Source of the DNA: Bacteroidota bacterium
Lineage (GTDB): Bacteria > Bacteroidota > Rhodothermia > Rhodothermales > Rubricoccaceae
Reading direction: 5' to 3'
DNA: 64,000 nucleotides
Assembly (NCBI GenBank): GCA_039821555.1
Contig: JBCBNX010000001.1
Location: 606,615 to 670,614 of the forward strand
Position numbers and translations under genes: made by a program. Shown one piece after another: positions 52,859 through 63,732 of the stretch (positions are counted from its first letter, which is position 1; each line of letters opens with the position of its first letter). The notes below the pieces were generated by a model. That model was not told where the DNA came from. It saw only the letters and a list, made by a program, of their open reading frames with translations, and made no database searches.

Positions 52859-53095
52859 CTAGTCTGCGTCGGCGAGACGCGCGAGCAACCCCTCGTTCTC
52901 CTCGTCGGTGGACGGCCGCACGATGGCGATGGTCCTGCGCTGCATATGATCACGCAGAATCGGGTCGCGCACCTCGGCAGCCGTCACGAGGATTTCCTCC
53001 CCGGCTGTCATCTCGAGCGCACGTGAGGTTAGGACGATGGTAAGCGGGGCATCGCTCACGTTCTTGATGAGCATGCCACGGCGTTTCGTAGCCAT
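52859..53095 (-). CDS. Hypothetical small protein
   Basis: 78 residues, soluble, beta-rich (MLIKNVSDAPLTIVLTSRALEMTAGEEILVTA), with a basic start and an acidic end. No catalytic motif; length and pattern suggest a small domain of unknown role. 20 bp upstream of the glycosyltransferase gene on the same strand, so likely co-transcribed. Confidence 0.6.
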   Translation of the reverse strand: MATKRRGMLIKNVSDAPLTIVLTSRALEMTAGEEILVTAAEVRDPILRDHMQRRTIAIVRPSTDEENEGLLARLADAD

Positions 53096-53221
53096 AGAGA
53101 TCGGGAAAGGCTGGGCGCTTCGGTTACGAACGGTACCGAGCGAGTGTCTAGAAGGGCGGTGCGTGCAAGATAGACGCTAGGCCGTCACAGGATGCGCACT
53201 GTCCACGCTGTTCTCTTACCC

Positions 53222-53935
53222 ATGCATGTTCCCCCGCTTCTTTCCCGAACGGTGGTCCAACCGACCCGTGCGCTCCTAGACTTGGCTTTTCCTCGTGTCT
53301 GCCTCGGGTGTTCGAAACGATTGCGTCACGCAGGGTCAGCTCCGCCAGTGTGCCCATCCTGTCGCCGCCGTGTGCCGTCTGCTGACGCCCAAACGCTCGT
53401 CCGCCGGTTTGAGAAACTCCCTATTCACGTACCACTAGCACACGTGGTCGCACTATGGACGTACAACGAGCACAGTACCGTTGCCCACCTCCAGCACAGA
53501 CTCAAGTACGGCAACCGTCCACAGCTTGGCGAAGCCCTTGGCAGGTGGCTAGCGGAAGCACTGCCGGCCTGTTCTTTTGACTTGGTCGTGCCTGTCCCGC
53601 TCCACCGCCAGCGGCTCCTAGCGCGAGGCTATAACCAGAGTGCTTGCCTCGCTCGCGGCGTTGCATCTGCTCGGGGTCTATGTCTAGACGAGCGTCTACT
53701 GGGCCGCTCACGTTCAACGCGGTCGCAGACCAACCTGGATCACCAAGCGCGGTGGGCAAACGTCTACGGCGCTTTTACGACCACACCGAGCCTATCTGTA
53801 TCCGGAATGCACGTGCTCCTCGTCGATGATGTGATGACGACCGGGGCGACGCTAGCCGCGGCAGCTGAACCGCTGGTCGCAGCAGGAGCGACCGTTTCTG
53901 CTGCCGCACTAGCTTGCACGCGTGAGTACGTTTGA
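53222..53935 (+). CDS. comF: ComF family phosphoribosyltransferase
   Basis: 237 residues (ATG at 53222; an ATG at 53192 is an alternative). N-terminal four-cysteine zinc finger (CLGCSKRL, then CPSCRRR) followed by a phosphoribosyltransferase fold: VVPVPLHRQRLLARGYNQ and the PRPP loop VLLVDDVMTTGAT. ComF proteins support DNA uptake in naturally competent bacteria and may act on a phosphoribosyl compound. No other competence gene is in the window. Confidence 0.94.
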   Translation: MHVPPLLSRTVVQPTRALLDLAFPRVCLGCSKRLRHAGSAPPVCPSCRRRVPSADAQTLVRRFEKLPIHVPLAHVVALWTYNEHSTVAHLQHRLKYGNRPQLGEALGRWLAEALPACSFDLVVPVPLHRQRLLARGYNQSACLARGVASARGLCLDERLLGRSRSTRSQTNLDHQARWANVYGAFTTTPSLSVSGMHVLLVDDVMTTGATLAAAAEPLVAAGATVSAAALACTREYV

Positions 53936-53995
53936 TCATGCACCACGCGTCCGATAGCTCGTCGCGGGAGTGTCTCCATTGAAGACCACCACGCC

Positions 53996-54550
53996 TTAGC
54001 CTGCAGCTATTCGCTGAGCGAACGCGAGCACGAGACGTGTGTGGGTCGCCATCAAGCCGGAGGCGTCCAAGTCTGACAACCGTTGCTGCGGAGTCGTAGG
54101 GAGCTTCGGTGGCGAAACCCGGCCCATCCACAGGGGCAGCTTGTCGTCCAACGATCGTGGCCCAGGAAAACGCCCTGGGGGAAAGTGCACGGCATAGAAT
54201 GCTGCCTTTCGTTCCAGACGCGCGTACACCTCCTGGTCAACATCTACGTCGCCCTCTTCCCCCCTCGCCACGAGCTGCACACCGAGCAGGTAGTCGTGGT
54301 AGAGGAAAGGCAACTCGACGAGAGCCTGTCCTACTGCCGTAAACACCTCTGGCGCTTCACGGAGCCCCGCCTCTGCAGCGCGGGCAGTCACCGTGGCTAC
54401 GAGGGCAAGCGTTTCCTCAGCGACGAGGTCTGGCCGTGCCGCACTTGTGAGGTGCGGCAACGTGAGACGGACTAGGTCCTGCGTCGTGCTTAGGGCGGAG
54501 GCCGCTGCAAACACGCTGAGCCGAGCGGTCGGGTCGAGGTCGGTGGCCAC
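53996..54550 (-). CDS. Hypothetical protein downstream of floA
   Basis: 184 residues, Ala-rich and mostly helical (LSVFAAASALSTTQDLVRLTLPHL...), with no signal peptide or known motif. GTG start, 2 bp after the floA stop, so the two are almost certainly coupled. It may assist FloA; nothing else supports a function. Confidence 0.7.
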   Translation of the reverse strand: MATDLDPTARLSVFAAASALSTTQDLVRLTLPHLTSAARPDLVAEETLALVATVTARAAEAGLREAPEVFTAVGQALVELPFLYHDYLLGVQLVARGEEGDVDVDQEVYARLERKAAFYAVHFPPGRFPGPRSLDDKLPLWMGRVSPPKLPTTPQQRLSDLDASGLMATHTRLVLAFAQRIAAG

Positions 54551-54552
54551 GC

Positions 54553-55524
54553 TTAAATCTTCCCGCTGTCGCTCGGCGTCTCGTCGCCACCGATGGCGTT
54601 GCGCATCTTCGTATCGGCTTCGATGTTGCGGAGGTTGTAGTAGTCCATCACGCCGAGGTTGCCCGAGCGGAACGCCTCGGCGATGGCCTGCGGGATCGAT
54701 GCTTCGGCGGCGACGAGGTTCGCGCGCTCCTCCTGCTCCTTCGCAACGGCAGCCGCGCGGCGCTCTTCCGCCTTGGCGCGGGCAACCTGGAGGTCGGCTT
54801 CAGCCTGATCCGTCTGGAGCTTGGCACCGATGTTCTCGCCCACATCAACGTCGGCGATATCGATCGAGAGAATCTCAAACGCTGTCCCGCTGTCGAGGCC
54901 CTTGGCGAGGACGGTCTTCGAGATGTTGTCCGGGTTCTCGAGCACACCGGCGTGGGTACCGGACGAGCCGATCGTCGAGACGATGCCTTCACCGACACGA
55001 GCGATGATGGTCTCTTCACCCGCACCACCGACAAGTTGGTTGATGTTGGCGCGCACTGTCACGCGGGCGATGGCACGAAGCTGGATGCCATCTTTTGCAA
55101 TAGCGGATACCGGCGGCGTCTGAATCACTTTCGGGTTCACCGACACCTGCACGGCGTCGAACACGTCGCGCCCGGCCAGGTCGATGGCAGTGGCCTGCTG
55201 GAACGAGAGGTCGATGTTGGCTTTATCCGCCGAGATGAGCGCGTTGACGACCTGTTGGACGTTGCCGCCTGCGAGGTAGTGCGTTTCAAGCTGGCTCGTC
55301 GTCACATCGATGCCGGCCTTTCGCGCCGAGATCAGCGGCAGGATGATCGCCGAGGGTGTCACGTTGCGCAGCCGCATCCCGATGAGGTCGGAGAGTTTGA
55401 CGCGCACGCCTGAGGTGATGGCCGCAATCCAAAGCCGGATGGGCACGAAGTAGAACAGCAGCAGGATAAAGAGGACGATCCCAACAATGAGGATCGCGCT
55501 GGCGCCGCCGAGGAGGTTGTCCAT
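54553..55524 (-). CDS. floA: Flotillin-like protein FloA
   Basis: 323 residues. One N-terminal membrane helix (about 5-35), then an SPFH domain and a helical C-terminus with [28 protein letters not shown] (Ala/Glu-rich repeats of the flotillin coiled coil). Length and start [15 protein letters not shown] match FloA/YqfA, an inner-membrane scaffold of functional membrane microdomains. The NfeD partner usually near floA is absent; instead the coupled gene is a hypothetical protein. Confidence 0.95.
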   Translation of the reverse strand: MDNLLGGASAILIVGIVLFILLLFYFVPIRLWIAAITSGVRVKLSDLIGMRLRNVTPSAIILPLISARKAGIDVTTSQLETHYLAGGNVQQVVNALISADKANIDLSFQQATAIDLAGRDVFDAVQVSVNPKVIQTPPVSAIAKDGIQLRAIARVTVRANINQLVGGAGEETIIARVGEGIVSTIGSSGTHAGVLENPDNISKTVLAKGLDSGTAFEILSIDIADVDVGENIGAKLQTDQAEADLQVARAKAEERRAAAVAKEQEERANLVAAEASIPQAIAEAFRSGNLGVMDYYNLRNIEADTKMRNAIGGDETPSDSGKI

Positions 55525-55622
55525 GAGATGGGTGGTTCGGTATTGCTGTATATCGGTGCATCCTTAGGTTCACCGGCCAGCGTACGCTGGAAAACGGAAC
55601 CGCCGGACGACTGAATCACGCG

Positions 55623-56111
55623 TCAGTAGCTACGTCGGTAGGCGCCGCTTTGGCCGCCGGTTTTGGCGAGGAGCCCGATGTCGGTGATGCGAATCTCGCG
55701 GTCGATGGACTTGCACATGTCGTAGACCGTCAGGGCTGCCACCGAGACCGCGGTGAGCGCCTCCATTTCGACGCCGGTTGGCCCCTGCGCCTTCGTGAGC
55801 GCTCGGATCTCGACGCTGCGCCGCTCCTCGTCAAGGTCCAGGTCGAGGTCGACGTTTTGGAGCAGTACGTCGTGGCAGAGGGGGATAAGTTGACTGGTTC
55901 GCTTTGCCCCAAGGATGCCTGCAATCTGCGCTACGGAGAGCACATCGCCCTTCTTGACGGTGCCCGCTTGCATCTGTGAGAACGAGGCTTCGCCCAGCAG
56001 GACGCGTCCTGAGGCGACGGCCGTGCGCGCCGAGGCGCTACGGAGGCTGAGATCAGCCATGTGGGCACGACCATCCACATGGCCTAGGGTAGGTGCGTCG
56101 GAGTCAGGCAT
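55623..56111 (-). CDS. moaC: Cyclic pyranopterin monophosphate synthase
   Basis: 162 residues from the ATG at 56111. MoaC features: GHVDGRAHMADLS, the LCHDVLLQNVDLDL motif (the LCHPL region), GVEMEALTAVSVAALTVYDMCK with the catalytic Lys, and the C-terminal KTGGQSG. It converts the MoaA product to cyclic pyranopterin monophosphate in molybdenum cofactor synthesis. No other moa gene is nearby. Upstream 28-codon extension is not conserved. Confidence 0.93.
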   Translation of the reverse strand: MPDSDAPTLGHVDGRAHMADLSLRSASARTAVASGRVLLGEASFSQMQAGTVKKGDVLSVAQIAGILGAKRTSQLIPLCHDVLLQNVDLDLDLDEERRSVEIRALTKAQGPTGVEMEALTAVSVAALTVYDMCKSIDREIRITDIGLLAKTGGQSGAYRRSY

Positions 56112-56160
56112 CGGGTGGGAATTCGGGTGGGAGCTACAGCTGGGGAGGTCGCCGCTCAAT

Positions 56161-57903
56161 CTACGGCGCGTCCGCTTTGTAGATCCGAGCCCCATCGAGG
56201 TAGGTGGCGAGAACCCGCGTGCTCAGCAGGTCTTCGACTGGCACGGTCATGAGGTCCTGGCTCAGCAGCACGAAGTCGGCACGCTTGCCCACCTCCAGAC
56301 TACCGACCTCGTCCTCCATGAACGCGGCGTACGCCGCATCGAGGGTAAATCCTCGCAGAGCCTCCTCACGAGTGAGCCGCTGGTCAGGGTACCATCCGCC
56401 TTCGGGCATCCCATCCGCGTCCTGTCGGGCGACGGCCGCGTAAAACCCAAGAATCGGGTCTACCCGCTCGACCGGGAAGTCGCTTCCAAGCGCGAGGCGA
56501 CCACCGGCATCCACGATCGTGCGCCAGGCGTAAGCCCCACGGATGCGTACCGGCCCGACGCGGTCTTCGGCCCACGGCATGTCGCTCGTGGCATGGGTGG
56601 GCTGCATCGAGGCGATCACACTGAGGTCAACAAGCCGGTCGAGGTCATCGGGCGTCGCGACCTGCGCGTGCTCGATGCGGTGTCGCCCCTGGTTGCCAGG
56701 GCCTTGTCTGGACTGAGACGCCATGGCTTGTTCGTAGGCGTCAAGCACGACGCGGTTGGCGCGGTCGCCGATGGCATGCGTATTGACCTGTAGACCACAA
56801 TCCATGGCCTCTCGGACGATCGGCTCGAACGCCTCAGGCTGGAGGAACAGCAGGCCCCGGTTGCCAGGGTCGTCTGAATAGTCTTTGATGAGCGCGGCGC
56901 CGCGGCTCCCAAGTGCGCCATCGAGGTAGAGTTTGACGCTGCGCATCTGGAGACGCCCACTGGGATGGGTCACGCGCCCTTCGTTGTCGCACGCAAACGC
57001 CATCGCGTCGCCCGCACCGCTCGCCATGGCATAAAGCCGCAGACCGAATTGTCCGTCTCTGACAGCCTGCTCGTACAGGCGATAGGCTTCGAGCGACGTA
57101 CCCGCTTCGTGTATGCCCGTGAGGCCATATTTCGCTGTCTCGGCCAGTGCGCGGCGTAATGCTTCTCGCTTCATCTCAGCACTGATCGGCGGTACCGCGG
57201 CCTGGAGCGCCTCCCCGGCCTTGTCGATGGTCACCCCGGTGGGCAAGCCGTCTCGGTCTCGGATATAGGCGCCCCCTTCCGGATTTGCGGGGGCCGGAGC
57301 GTTGGGGTCGATCCCCGCCTCTCGCAGCGCAGCCGTGTTCGCCCAGTATGCATGCCCGTCGATGCGTTCGAGGAGCACCGGGCGATTCGGGAACGCCGCG
57401 TCTAAGTCTGCGCGTGTCGGGAACGGGTACGAGCCATCGTCCGCAGGCGCCCAGTCGTTTTGGTCCCAGCCTCGCCCCACGAGCCAGGCCTCCCCTGACA
57501 ACGTCGTCGCATGACTAACTAGGCGATCAACAATCTCCTCGACTGAAGCCGTACCGGCCAAGTTTACGTTGAGCAGCAGTTGCCCCAGGCCTTCCCCCGA
57601 CAGCATACCCATGAGGTGCGCATGCGCATCGATGAGGCCGGGCACGACGGTTGCCCCGCCCGCATCGAGACGGGCCCATTCCGGATGGACGGCAAGCAGG
57701 CTGTCGGCTGCACCGACTCCCACGATGGCACCGTTCGAGACCGCGAGGGCCTCGGCGTTCGGCTTCGCGGCATCGACGGTGTAGATCGATGCATTGTGGA
57801 GCACATAGTCCGTGGGCGGTGCCTTTCCGCTAGGCGGGGCCTCAGACGTGCTACACGCGGAAGTGCTGAGGAGCAGAAGGAGGCAGGCGAGCAAGCGGGA
57901 CAT
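56161..57903 (-). CDS. Lipoprotein amidohydrolase of the YtcJ/amidohydrolase 3 family
   Basis: 580 residues with lipobox STSAC (Cys17). Metal-binding HxH in LIDAHAHLMG, a second His pair near VNTHAIGDRANR, and Asp in LGSDFPVERVDP. Typical of YtcJ-like amidohydrolases, which hydrolyse N-acyl or ring amide bonds of unknown physiological substrates, here attached to the periplasm side of a membrane. It lies in the rdgB-dtd-moaC gene run, 49 bp before moaC. Confidence 0.9.
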   Translation of the reverse strand: MSRLLACLLLLLSTSACSTSEAPPSGKAPPTDYVLHNASIYTVDAAKPNAEALAVSNGAIVGVGAADSLLAVHPEWARLDAGGATVVPGLIDAHAHLMGMLSGEGLGQLLLNVNLAGTASVEEIVDRLVSHATTLSGEAWLVGRGWDQNDWAPADDGSYPFPTRADLDAAFPNRPVLLERIDGHAYWANTAALREAGIDPNAPAPANPEGGAYIRDRDGLPTGVTIDKAGEALQAAVPPISAEMKREALRRALAETAKYGLTGIHEAGTSLEAYRLYEQAVRDGQFGLRLYAMASGAGDAMAFACDNEGRVTHPSGRLQMRSVKLYLDGALGSRGAALIKDYSDDPGNRGLLFLQPEAFEPIVREAMDCGLQVNTHAIGDRANRVVLDAYEQAMASQSRQGPGNQGRHRIEHAQVATPDDLDRLVDLSVIASMQPTHATSDMPWAEDRVGPVRIRGAYAWRTIVDAGGRLALGSDFPVERVDPILGFYAAVARQDADGMPEGGWYPDQRLTREEALRGFTLDAAYAAFMEDEVGSLEVGKRADFVLLSQDLMTVPVEDLLSTRVLATYLDGARIYKADAP

Positions 57904-57964
57904 GAGTCGCAGCGTCGGTTGGGAGAGGTTGTAATATCTCACAGGCCGGCGTTGCCCGTAGCGT

Positions 57965-58441
57965 CTAGGACGCCGCGGGCTGCGCACGGCGTTCGAGCCA
58001 TAGGGTGACGGGCCCGTCATTCACCAACGAGACGTCCATCTTCGCGCCGAAGACGCCCGTGGGCACGCGTTGTCCAAGCTGCTCTTCCAGCAACGCCACG
58101 AACTGCTCGTAGAGCGGCTCTGCCACGTGTGGCCTCGCGGCTTCGCTGTAGGAGGGGCGCGTCCCCTTCCTAAGGGAGCCGTAGAGCGTGAACTGGCTGA
58201 CGACCAGGGCACCCGCCGACTCGCCAGCGGCGATGCGATCCAGAAGGGAGTGGTTCATCTGGCCGCCCTCGTCTGGAAAAACCCGCAACGACGCCACTTT
58301 TCTGGCGAGCCATGTGGCTTCGGCGAGGGTATCCGCGCGATGTACACCGAGAAGGACAAGCAGCCCCGTATCGATCGCCCCGGCCTGCTCCTGCGCGACT
58401 GTGACAGCCGCGCTACTCACACGCTGGACGAGGGCGACCAT
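57965..58441 (-). CDS. dtd: D-aminoacyl-tRNA deacylase
   Basis: 158 residues. Hallmarks of DTD: SQFTLYG active-site motif (SQFTLxG) and the Gly-cisPro containing NDGPVT near the C-terminus. It hydrolyses D-amino acids from tRNA and glycine mischarged on tRNA-Ala. Its ATG shares one base with the rdgB stop, so the two are translationally coupled. Confidence 0.95.
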   Translation of the reverse strand: MVALVQRVSSAAVTVAQEQAGAIDTGLLVLLGVHRADTLAEATWLARKVASLRVFPDEGGQMNHSLLDRIAAGESAGALVVSQFTLYGSLRKGTRPSYSEAARPHVAEPLYEQFVALLEEQLGQRVPTGVFGAKMDVSLVNDGPVTLWLERRAQPAAS

Positions 58442-59031
58442 TAACTGCGCTGCACGCGGAGGAAGCCCGCGAACTTGTCGACGGCCTGCGCCCGATGCGA
58501 AATCGAGTTTTTGGTCGCTGCGTCCATCTCCGCGAACGTATGGTCGTGCCCTTCGGGCAAGAAGAGCGCGTCGTAGCCGAAGCCCCCGTTTCCGCGCTCG
58601 GCCTCGGCGATGGCCCCTTCGATGCTCCCCTCGAAGAGCCGAACGACCCCTTCGTCTGCGTAGGCAAGCACGGTGCGAAAGCGTGCGGCCCGGTCGTCCT
58701 GTCCGTCGAGGTCACTGATCAGCTTCGCGCGGTTGGCGGCATCATCGCTGGCGTCACCCGCGTACCGTGCCGAATGGACACCGGGCTTCATGTCGAGCAT
58801 GTAGACTTCCAGGCCAGTATCGTCCGCAAGGGCGGGATGCCCGGTTGCCTGGTGCACGGCCATCGCCTTCTTTTTGGCATTGCCAGCCAAGGTGTCTTGG
58901 TCTTCGTCGACCTCTGGCACGTGCTCGAACTCATCCACGGTCACGATCTCGACATCGAGGCCGTCGAGCTTGGCACGGAGTTCTTGCACTTTGCCTGAGT
59001 TGCGAGTGGCGAGCACGAGGCGGAACGACAT
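58441..59031 (-). CDS. rdgB: XTP/dITP diphosphatase (RdgB/HAM1)
   Basis: 196 residues. Start RLVLATRNSGKVQEL gives the nucleotide-binding signature; LADDTGLEVYML, GVHSARYAGDASDD, GGFGYDALFLP and SHRAQAVD are the family motifs. It removes noncanonical purine triphosphates. Overlaps dtd by one base. Confidence 0.96.
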   Translation of the reverse strand: MSFRLVLATRNSGKVQELRAKLDGLDVEIVTVDEFEHVPEVDEDQDTLAGNAKKKAMAVHQATGHPALADDTGLEVYMLDMKPGVHSARYAGDASDDAANRAKLISDLDGQDDRAARFRTVLAYADEGVVRLFEGSIEGAIAEAERGNGGFGYDALFLPEGHDHTFAEMDAATKNSISHRAQAVDKFAGFLRVQRS

Positions 59032-59260
59032 GGGCGGCGTGGGCGAGCTGTCAGCAGAAAGGCCATTGAGTACACAAGGTACACCGGCCTACGAATCAGC
59101 GCATGCGGGCTGAGCTCCTCCTAACCAAACCATCGAAACGGTCAAGAGCAAGGCGTCTTGCCAGACTCGAAGCGATGCGCTCGTTGAGGAACCCTTATCG
59201 ACGCGTTCGGTATTCATCAATCTCTAAAACCAGTCCTTTGGTAGCCCTCAGCCTTCTTTT

Positions 59261-59268
59261 TAGCTTGA
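59261..59268 (+). promoter_or_regulatory. Candidate rpsU promoter
   Basis: TAGCTTGA (59261-59268) resembles the TAnnTTTG -7 box and TTTG lies at 59237-59240, 20 bp upstream, the usual Bacteroidota spacing. It is 42 bp before the rpsU start. Confidence 0.4.
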
Positions 59269-59309
59269 GTGGCTGTCCATGTCCCCCCGCTTCAACACAC
59301 GAGGTATCC

Positions 59310-59498
59310 TTGTCCGTCGGCATCAAAGTTCGAGATAAAGAGAGCATCGACCGCGCGCTGCGCCGCTTCAAGCGCGCCGTCAACCGTGCTCGCGTCCTCC
59401 GCATCTACCGCGGCAAGATGGCGTTCACGAAGCCATCCGAGGAGCGCCGCCTTGCACGCAAGGCCGCAGCGAAAAACGCGCGCCGCCGCCGCTACTAG
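59310..59498 (+). CDS. rpsU: 30S ribosomal protein S21
   Basis: 62 residues from a TTG at 59310 (MSVGIKVRDKESIDRALRRF). Highly basic, with the S21 pattern KRAVNRARVL and an Arg/Lys-rich C-terminus AARRRRY-like. It binds 16S rRNA near the anti-Shine-Dalgarno end. An AGG-containing GAGGT (59301-59305) precedes the TTG. The long frame upstream is not ribosomal. A terminator follows, so it is a single-gene unit. Confidence 0.93.
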   Translation: MSVGIKVRDKESIDRALRRFKRAVNRARVLRIYRGKMAFTKPSEERRLARKAAAKNARRRRY

Positions 59499-59537
59499 GC
59501 TGCCCGTCCAGCTACGCCTGCTGCGATTCCCGTGAGA

Positions 59538-59564
59538 GGGTGGTACCATCGGTGCCACCCTTTT
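59538..59564 (+). terminator. Rho-independent terminator of rpsU
   Basis: A 10-bp stem GGGTGGTACC / GGTGCCACCC (one G-U pair) with a 3-base loop directly followed by TTTT, 40 bp after the rpsU stop and 29 bp before purN. Confidence 0.8.
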
Positions 59565-59592
59565 GCTGTTGCTCTTCGCCTGCCCACTCACC

Positions 59593-60234
59593 ATGCGCCT
59601 CGCGTTCTTCGTCTCTGGCGGCGGCTCCAACATGCAGGCCATCCTCGACGCCATCGCGAACGGATCGCTCCATGCTACCCCTGCCGTCGTCATCGCGGAC
59701 AGGGCTGGAATCGGCGCGCTCGAACGTGCAGAGCGGTATGGATTGCCAACAGCCATCGTCCGTCCCCGTGACTTCTCCGCTGCTCACGACGGTTCTGCGC
59801 CCAACGGGACGTTTGGCGCGGCGCTGATGGAGGTGCTTCGAGGCTACCGCGTCGATACCATCGCGCTCGCGGGCTATCTGAAGCAGATCCCCTCCGTCGT
59901 CGTCCGCACGTACCGGCATCGGATGCTCAACGTCCATCCCTCGTTGCTGCCCGCGTTTGGCGGCCCCGGTATGTACGGACAGCGGGTGCACCAAGCTGTA
60001 CTCGGCCACGGAGCAAAGTGGACCGGCGCCACCGTCCACTTCGTCGATGAGGACTACGACACGGGGCCCATCATCCTGCAAGAGCCTGTGCCGGTAGAGC
60101 CTGGTGACACGGCCCGGTCGCTTGCCGCCCGGGTGCTCCGAGCAGAGCATCGTCTGTTTCCTGAAGCGCTTCGGCTACTTGCCTCAGGGCGCCTCGTCGT
60201 AGACGGCCGCCGCGTCGAAATGAAAGCGGGCTGA
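59593..60234 (+). CDS. purN: Phosphoribosylglycinamide formyltransferase
   Basis: 213 residues. N-terminal FFVSGGGSNMQAI for the GAR phosphate; catalytic Asn-His-Asp as N113/H115 in NVHPSLLPAFGG and D156 in DEDYDTGP. It formylates GAR with 10-formyl-THF. The ATG at 59593 is used; the frame before it is not conserved. Followed 25 bp later by purH, consistent with a purine unit. Confidence 0.95.
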   Translation: MRLAFFVSGGGSNMQAILDAIANGSLHATPAVVIADRAGIGALERAERYGLPTAIVRPRDFSAAHDGSAPNGTFGAALMEVLRGYRVDTIALAGYLKQIPSVVVRTYRHRMLNVHPSLLPAFGGPGMYGQRVHQAVLGHGAKWTGATVHFVDEDYDTGPIILQEPVPVEPGDTARSLAARVLRAEHRLFPEALRLLASGRLVVDGRRVEMKAG

Positions 60235-60259
60235 GTCTTGAACTACGAGGCACACCGCG

Positions 60260-61951
<1,692 letters not shown>

Positions 61952-62127
61952 CACCGGTGGGCAGCCAATCGCAAACCGGTGCTGGCTTCTACTCTTCGGT
62001 GATTGGGTATGCTCTCGCCGTACTCTCCTCAGCCACAACAACGAACCCGTCGCCCTCCCCTCGCCTCTCGTATATTTCTTCACACGTTTTCGGTAGCGCT
62101 TCCGCCTCCACCTAGCTTCATCCACGC

Positions 62128-63672
62128 ATGAAAATCCCGTCGCTCGTCCTCCGCCAGCTCTACACCTTTGGCAGCCTCCAGAACCACAACGGCGGCGTTC
62201 GCTTCAGCCTCAAGAACCGCCTCTCCGACGTGCAGCTCGTTGGTCTCGATCAGGTCTCGATCAACGGCGAGCCAGTGCCGACGGACAACCTCCGTCTCAC
62301 CCTCGATGACGGCACGTCGATGGCGCCGAGCGAGCTTTCGAGCACCAGCCCGTTGGTCTTCCCGCTCAAGAAAATCGTCCACATCGAAGCTGACGGGGTG
62401 AAGCTGGACGAGGGCGTGCACCGCCTCTCGATCGCGTTCGATGCCGACGGCTTCGGGCGGCTCGCGTTCAAGGTGAAAGACTCCATCAAGGAAGTCCCCG
62501 TGGACCGCGTGAAAGTCCCACGCGACCGCGACGATGACTACTCCGAGTCGGCCATTCAGACGCGCCAGAAGTTCGTTGAGGAGTACACGGGCGAGACGTA
62601 CGAGCACATCTGGACGTGCAGCTACGACCCGCACATCACCGCAGGCAACTGCGAGCACTTCATCGGCAACGCGCAGGTACCGCTCGGCATCGCCGGGCCG
62701 CTGACGGTCCACGGCGAGTACGCCAAGGGCGACTTCATCGTCCCGATGGCGACGGCTGAGGGCACCCTGGTGGCGTCCTACAACCGTGGCATGAAGGTGC
62801 TCAACGACTCCGGAGGCGTCACCTGCACCGTCTCAGACGACTGCATGCAGCGCGCGCCCGTCTTCGTGTTCGAGAGCGCCCGCCAGGCCCGCGACTTCCG
62901 CACGTGGCTCGACGACCACTTCGAGACCATCGCCGAGCAGGCCGAGGCCACGACCTCCGTCGGCAAGCTGCTCTACATCGACACGTACCTCTCCAACAAG
63001 TTCGCATTCTGCCGCTTCAACTTCTCGACAGGCGACGCGGCCGGGCAGAACATGGTGGGCCGGGCAACCTTCGCCGCGTGCTCGTGGATCCTGGACAACA
63101 ACGACCAGATCCGCCGCTTCTACCTGGAGAGCAACTTCGCCACGGACAAGAAGGCGAGCCAGGTCAACATCATGCGGACGCGCGGCAAGCGAGTCACCGC
63201 CGAATGCACCATCAAGGGCGATGTCCTGCGTCAGCTCATGCGCGTGGAGCCGAAGCAGCTCTACTACCACTGGGGCGTCGCGGGCAGTATCGGCTCGATC
63301 CTGTCGGGCGCGAACAACAACGGCCTCCACTCCCCCAACGGCATCACGGCGATGTTTATCGCGACTGGCCAGGACGTGGCGAATGTCTCGGAGTCCTCGG
63401 CGGCATTGCTCTATACCGAGCACACGCCCGACGACGACCTCTACATGTCGATCACCATCCCGAGCCTCATCATCGCCACGTACGGTGGTGGCACGAGCCT
63501 CGCCACGCAGCAGGAGTGCCTCAAGATGCTGGGCTGCGTGGGCCGCGACAAGGCCCGCAAGTTCGCCGAGATCGTCGCGGGCGTCGTGCTCGCGGGCGAG
63601 ATCAGCCTCGCGAGTGCCATCTCGTCGCACGACTGGGTGAGCAGCCACGAGCAGTACGGCCGCAACCGCTAA
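62128..63672 (+). CDS. hmgA: Hydroxymethylglutaryl-CoA reductase with N-terminal beta domain
   Basis: 514 residues. Catalytic set of class I HMGR: Glu211 in AEGTLVASYNRG, Lys341 in DKKASQVN, Asp416 in GQDVANV, and His near the C-terminus (H501/H507) with EQYGRNR. IGNAQVPLGIAGPL is the substrate motif. It makes mevalonate from HMG-CoA for isoprenoids. Residues 1 to ~130 form a separate beta-rich domain (VRFSLKNRLSDVQLVGLDQVSI, FDADGFGRLAFKVKDS) not usual for HMGR; it resembles small DUF6379-like domains. It is followed by a terminator. Confidence 0.93.
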   Translation: MKIPSLVLRQLYTFGSLQNHNGGVRFSLKNRLSDVQLVGLDQVSINGEPVPTDNLRLTLDDGTSMAPSELSSTSPLVFPLKKIVHIEADGVKLDEGVHRLSIAFDADGFGRLAFKVKDSIKEVPVDRVKVPRDRDDDYSESAIQTRQKFVEEYTGETYEHIWTCSYDPHITAGNCEHFIGNAQVPLGIAGPLTVHGEYAKGDFIVPMATAEGTLVASYNRGMKVLNDSGGVTCTVSDDCMQRAPVFVFESARQARDFRTWLDDHFETIAEQAEATTSVGKLLYIDTYLSNKFAFCRFNFSTGDAAGQNMVGRATFAACSWILDNNDQIRRFYLESNFATDKKASQVNIMRTRGKRVTAECTIKGDVLRQLMRVEPKQLYYHWGVAGSIGSILSGANNNGLHSPNGITAMFIATGQDVANVSESSAALLYTEHTPDDDLYMSITIPSLIIATYGGGTSLATQQECLKMLGCVGRDKARKFAEIVAGVVLAGEISLASAISSHDWVSSHEQYGRNR

Positions 63673-63692
63673 ACGACGGCTGCACTGGACTC

Positions 63693-63725
63693 AGCGCGGT
63701 AGGGCCTCTGCTCTGCCGCGCTTTT
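63693..63725 (+). terminator. Rho-independent terminator after HMG-CoA reductase
   Basis: AGCGCGG pairs with CCGCGCT across a 16-base inner region, followed by TTTT, 21 bp after the stop. It lies between convergent genes and may serve both strands. Confidence 0.6.
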
Positions 63726-63732
63726 CGATTCC

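Noticed and set aside
59103..59309. N-terminal extension of ribosomal protein S21 from an upstream ATG
   Set aside because: The extension bears no S21 residues; S21 begins with MSVGIKV at the TTG preceded by GAGGT.
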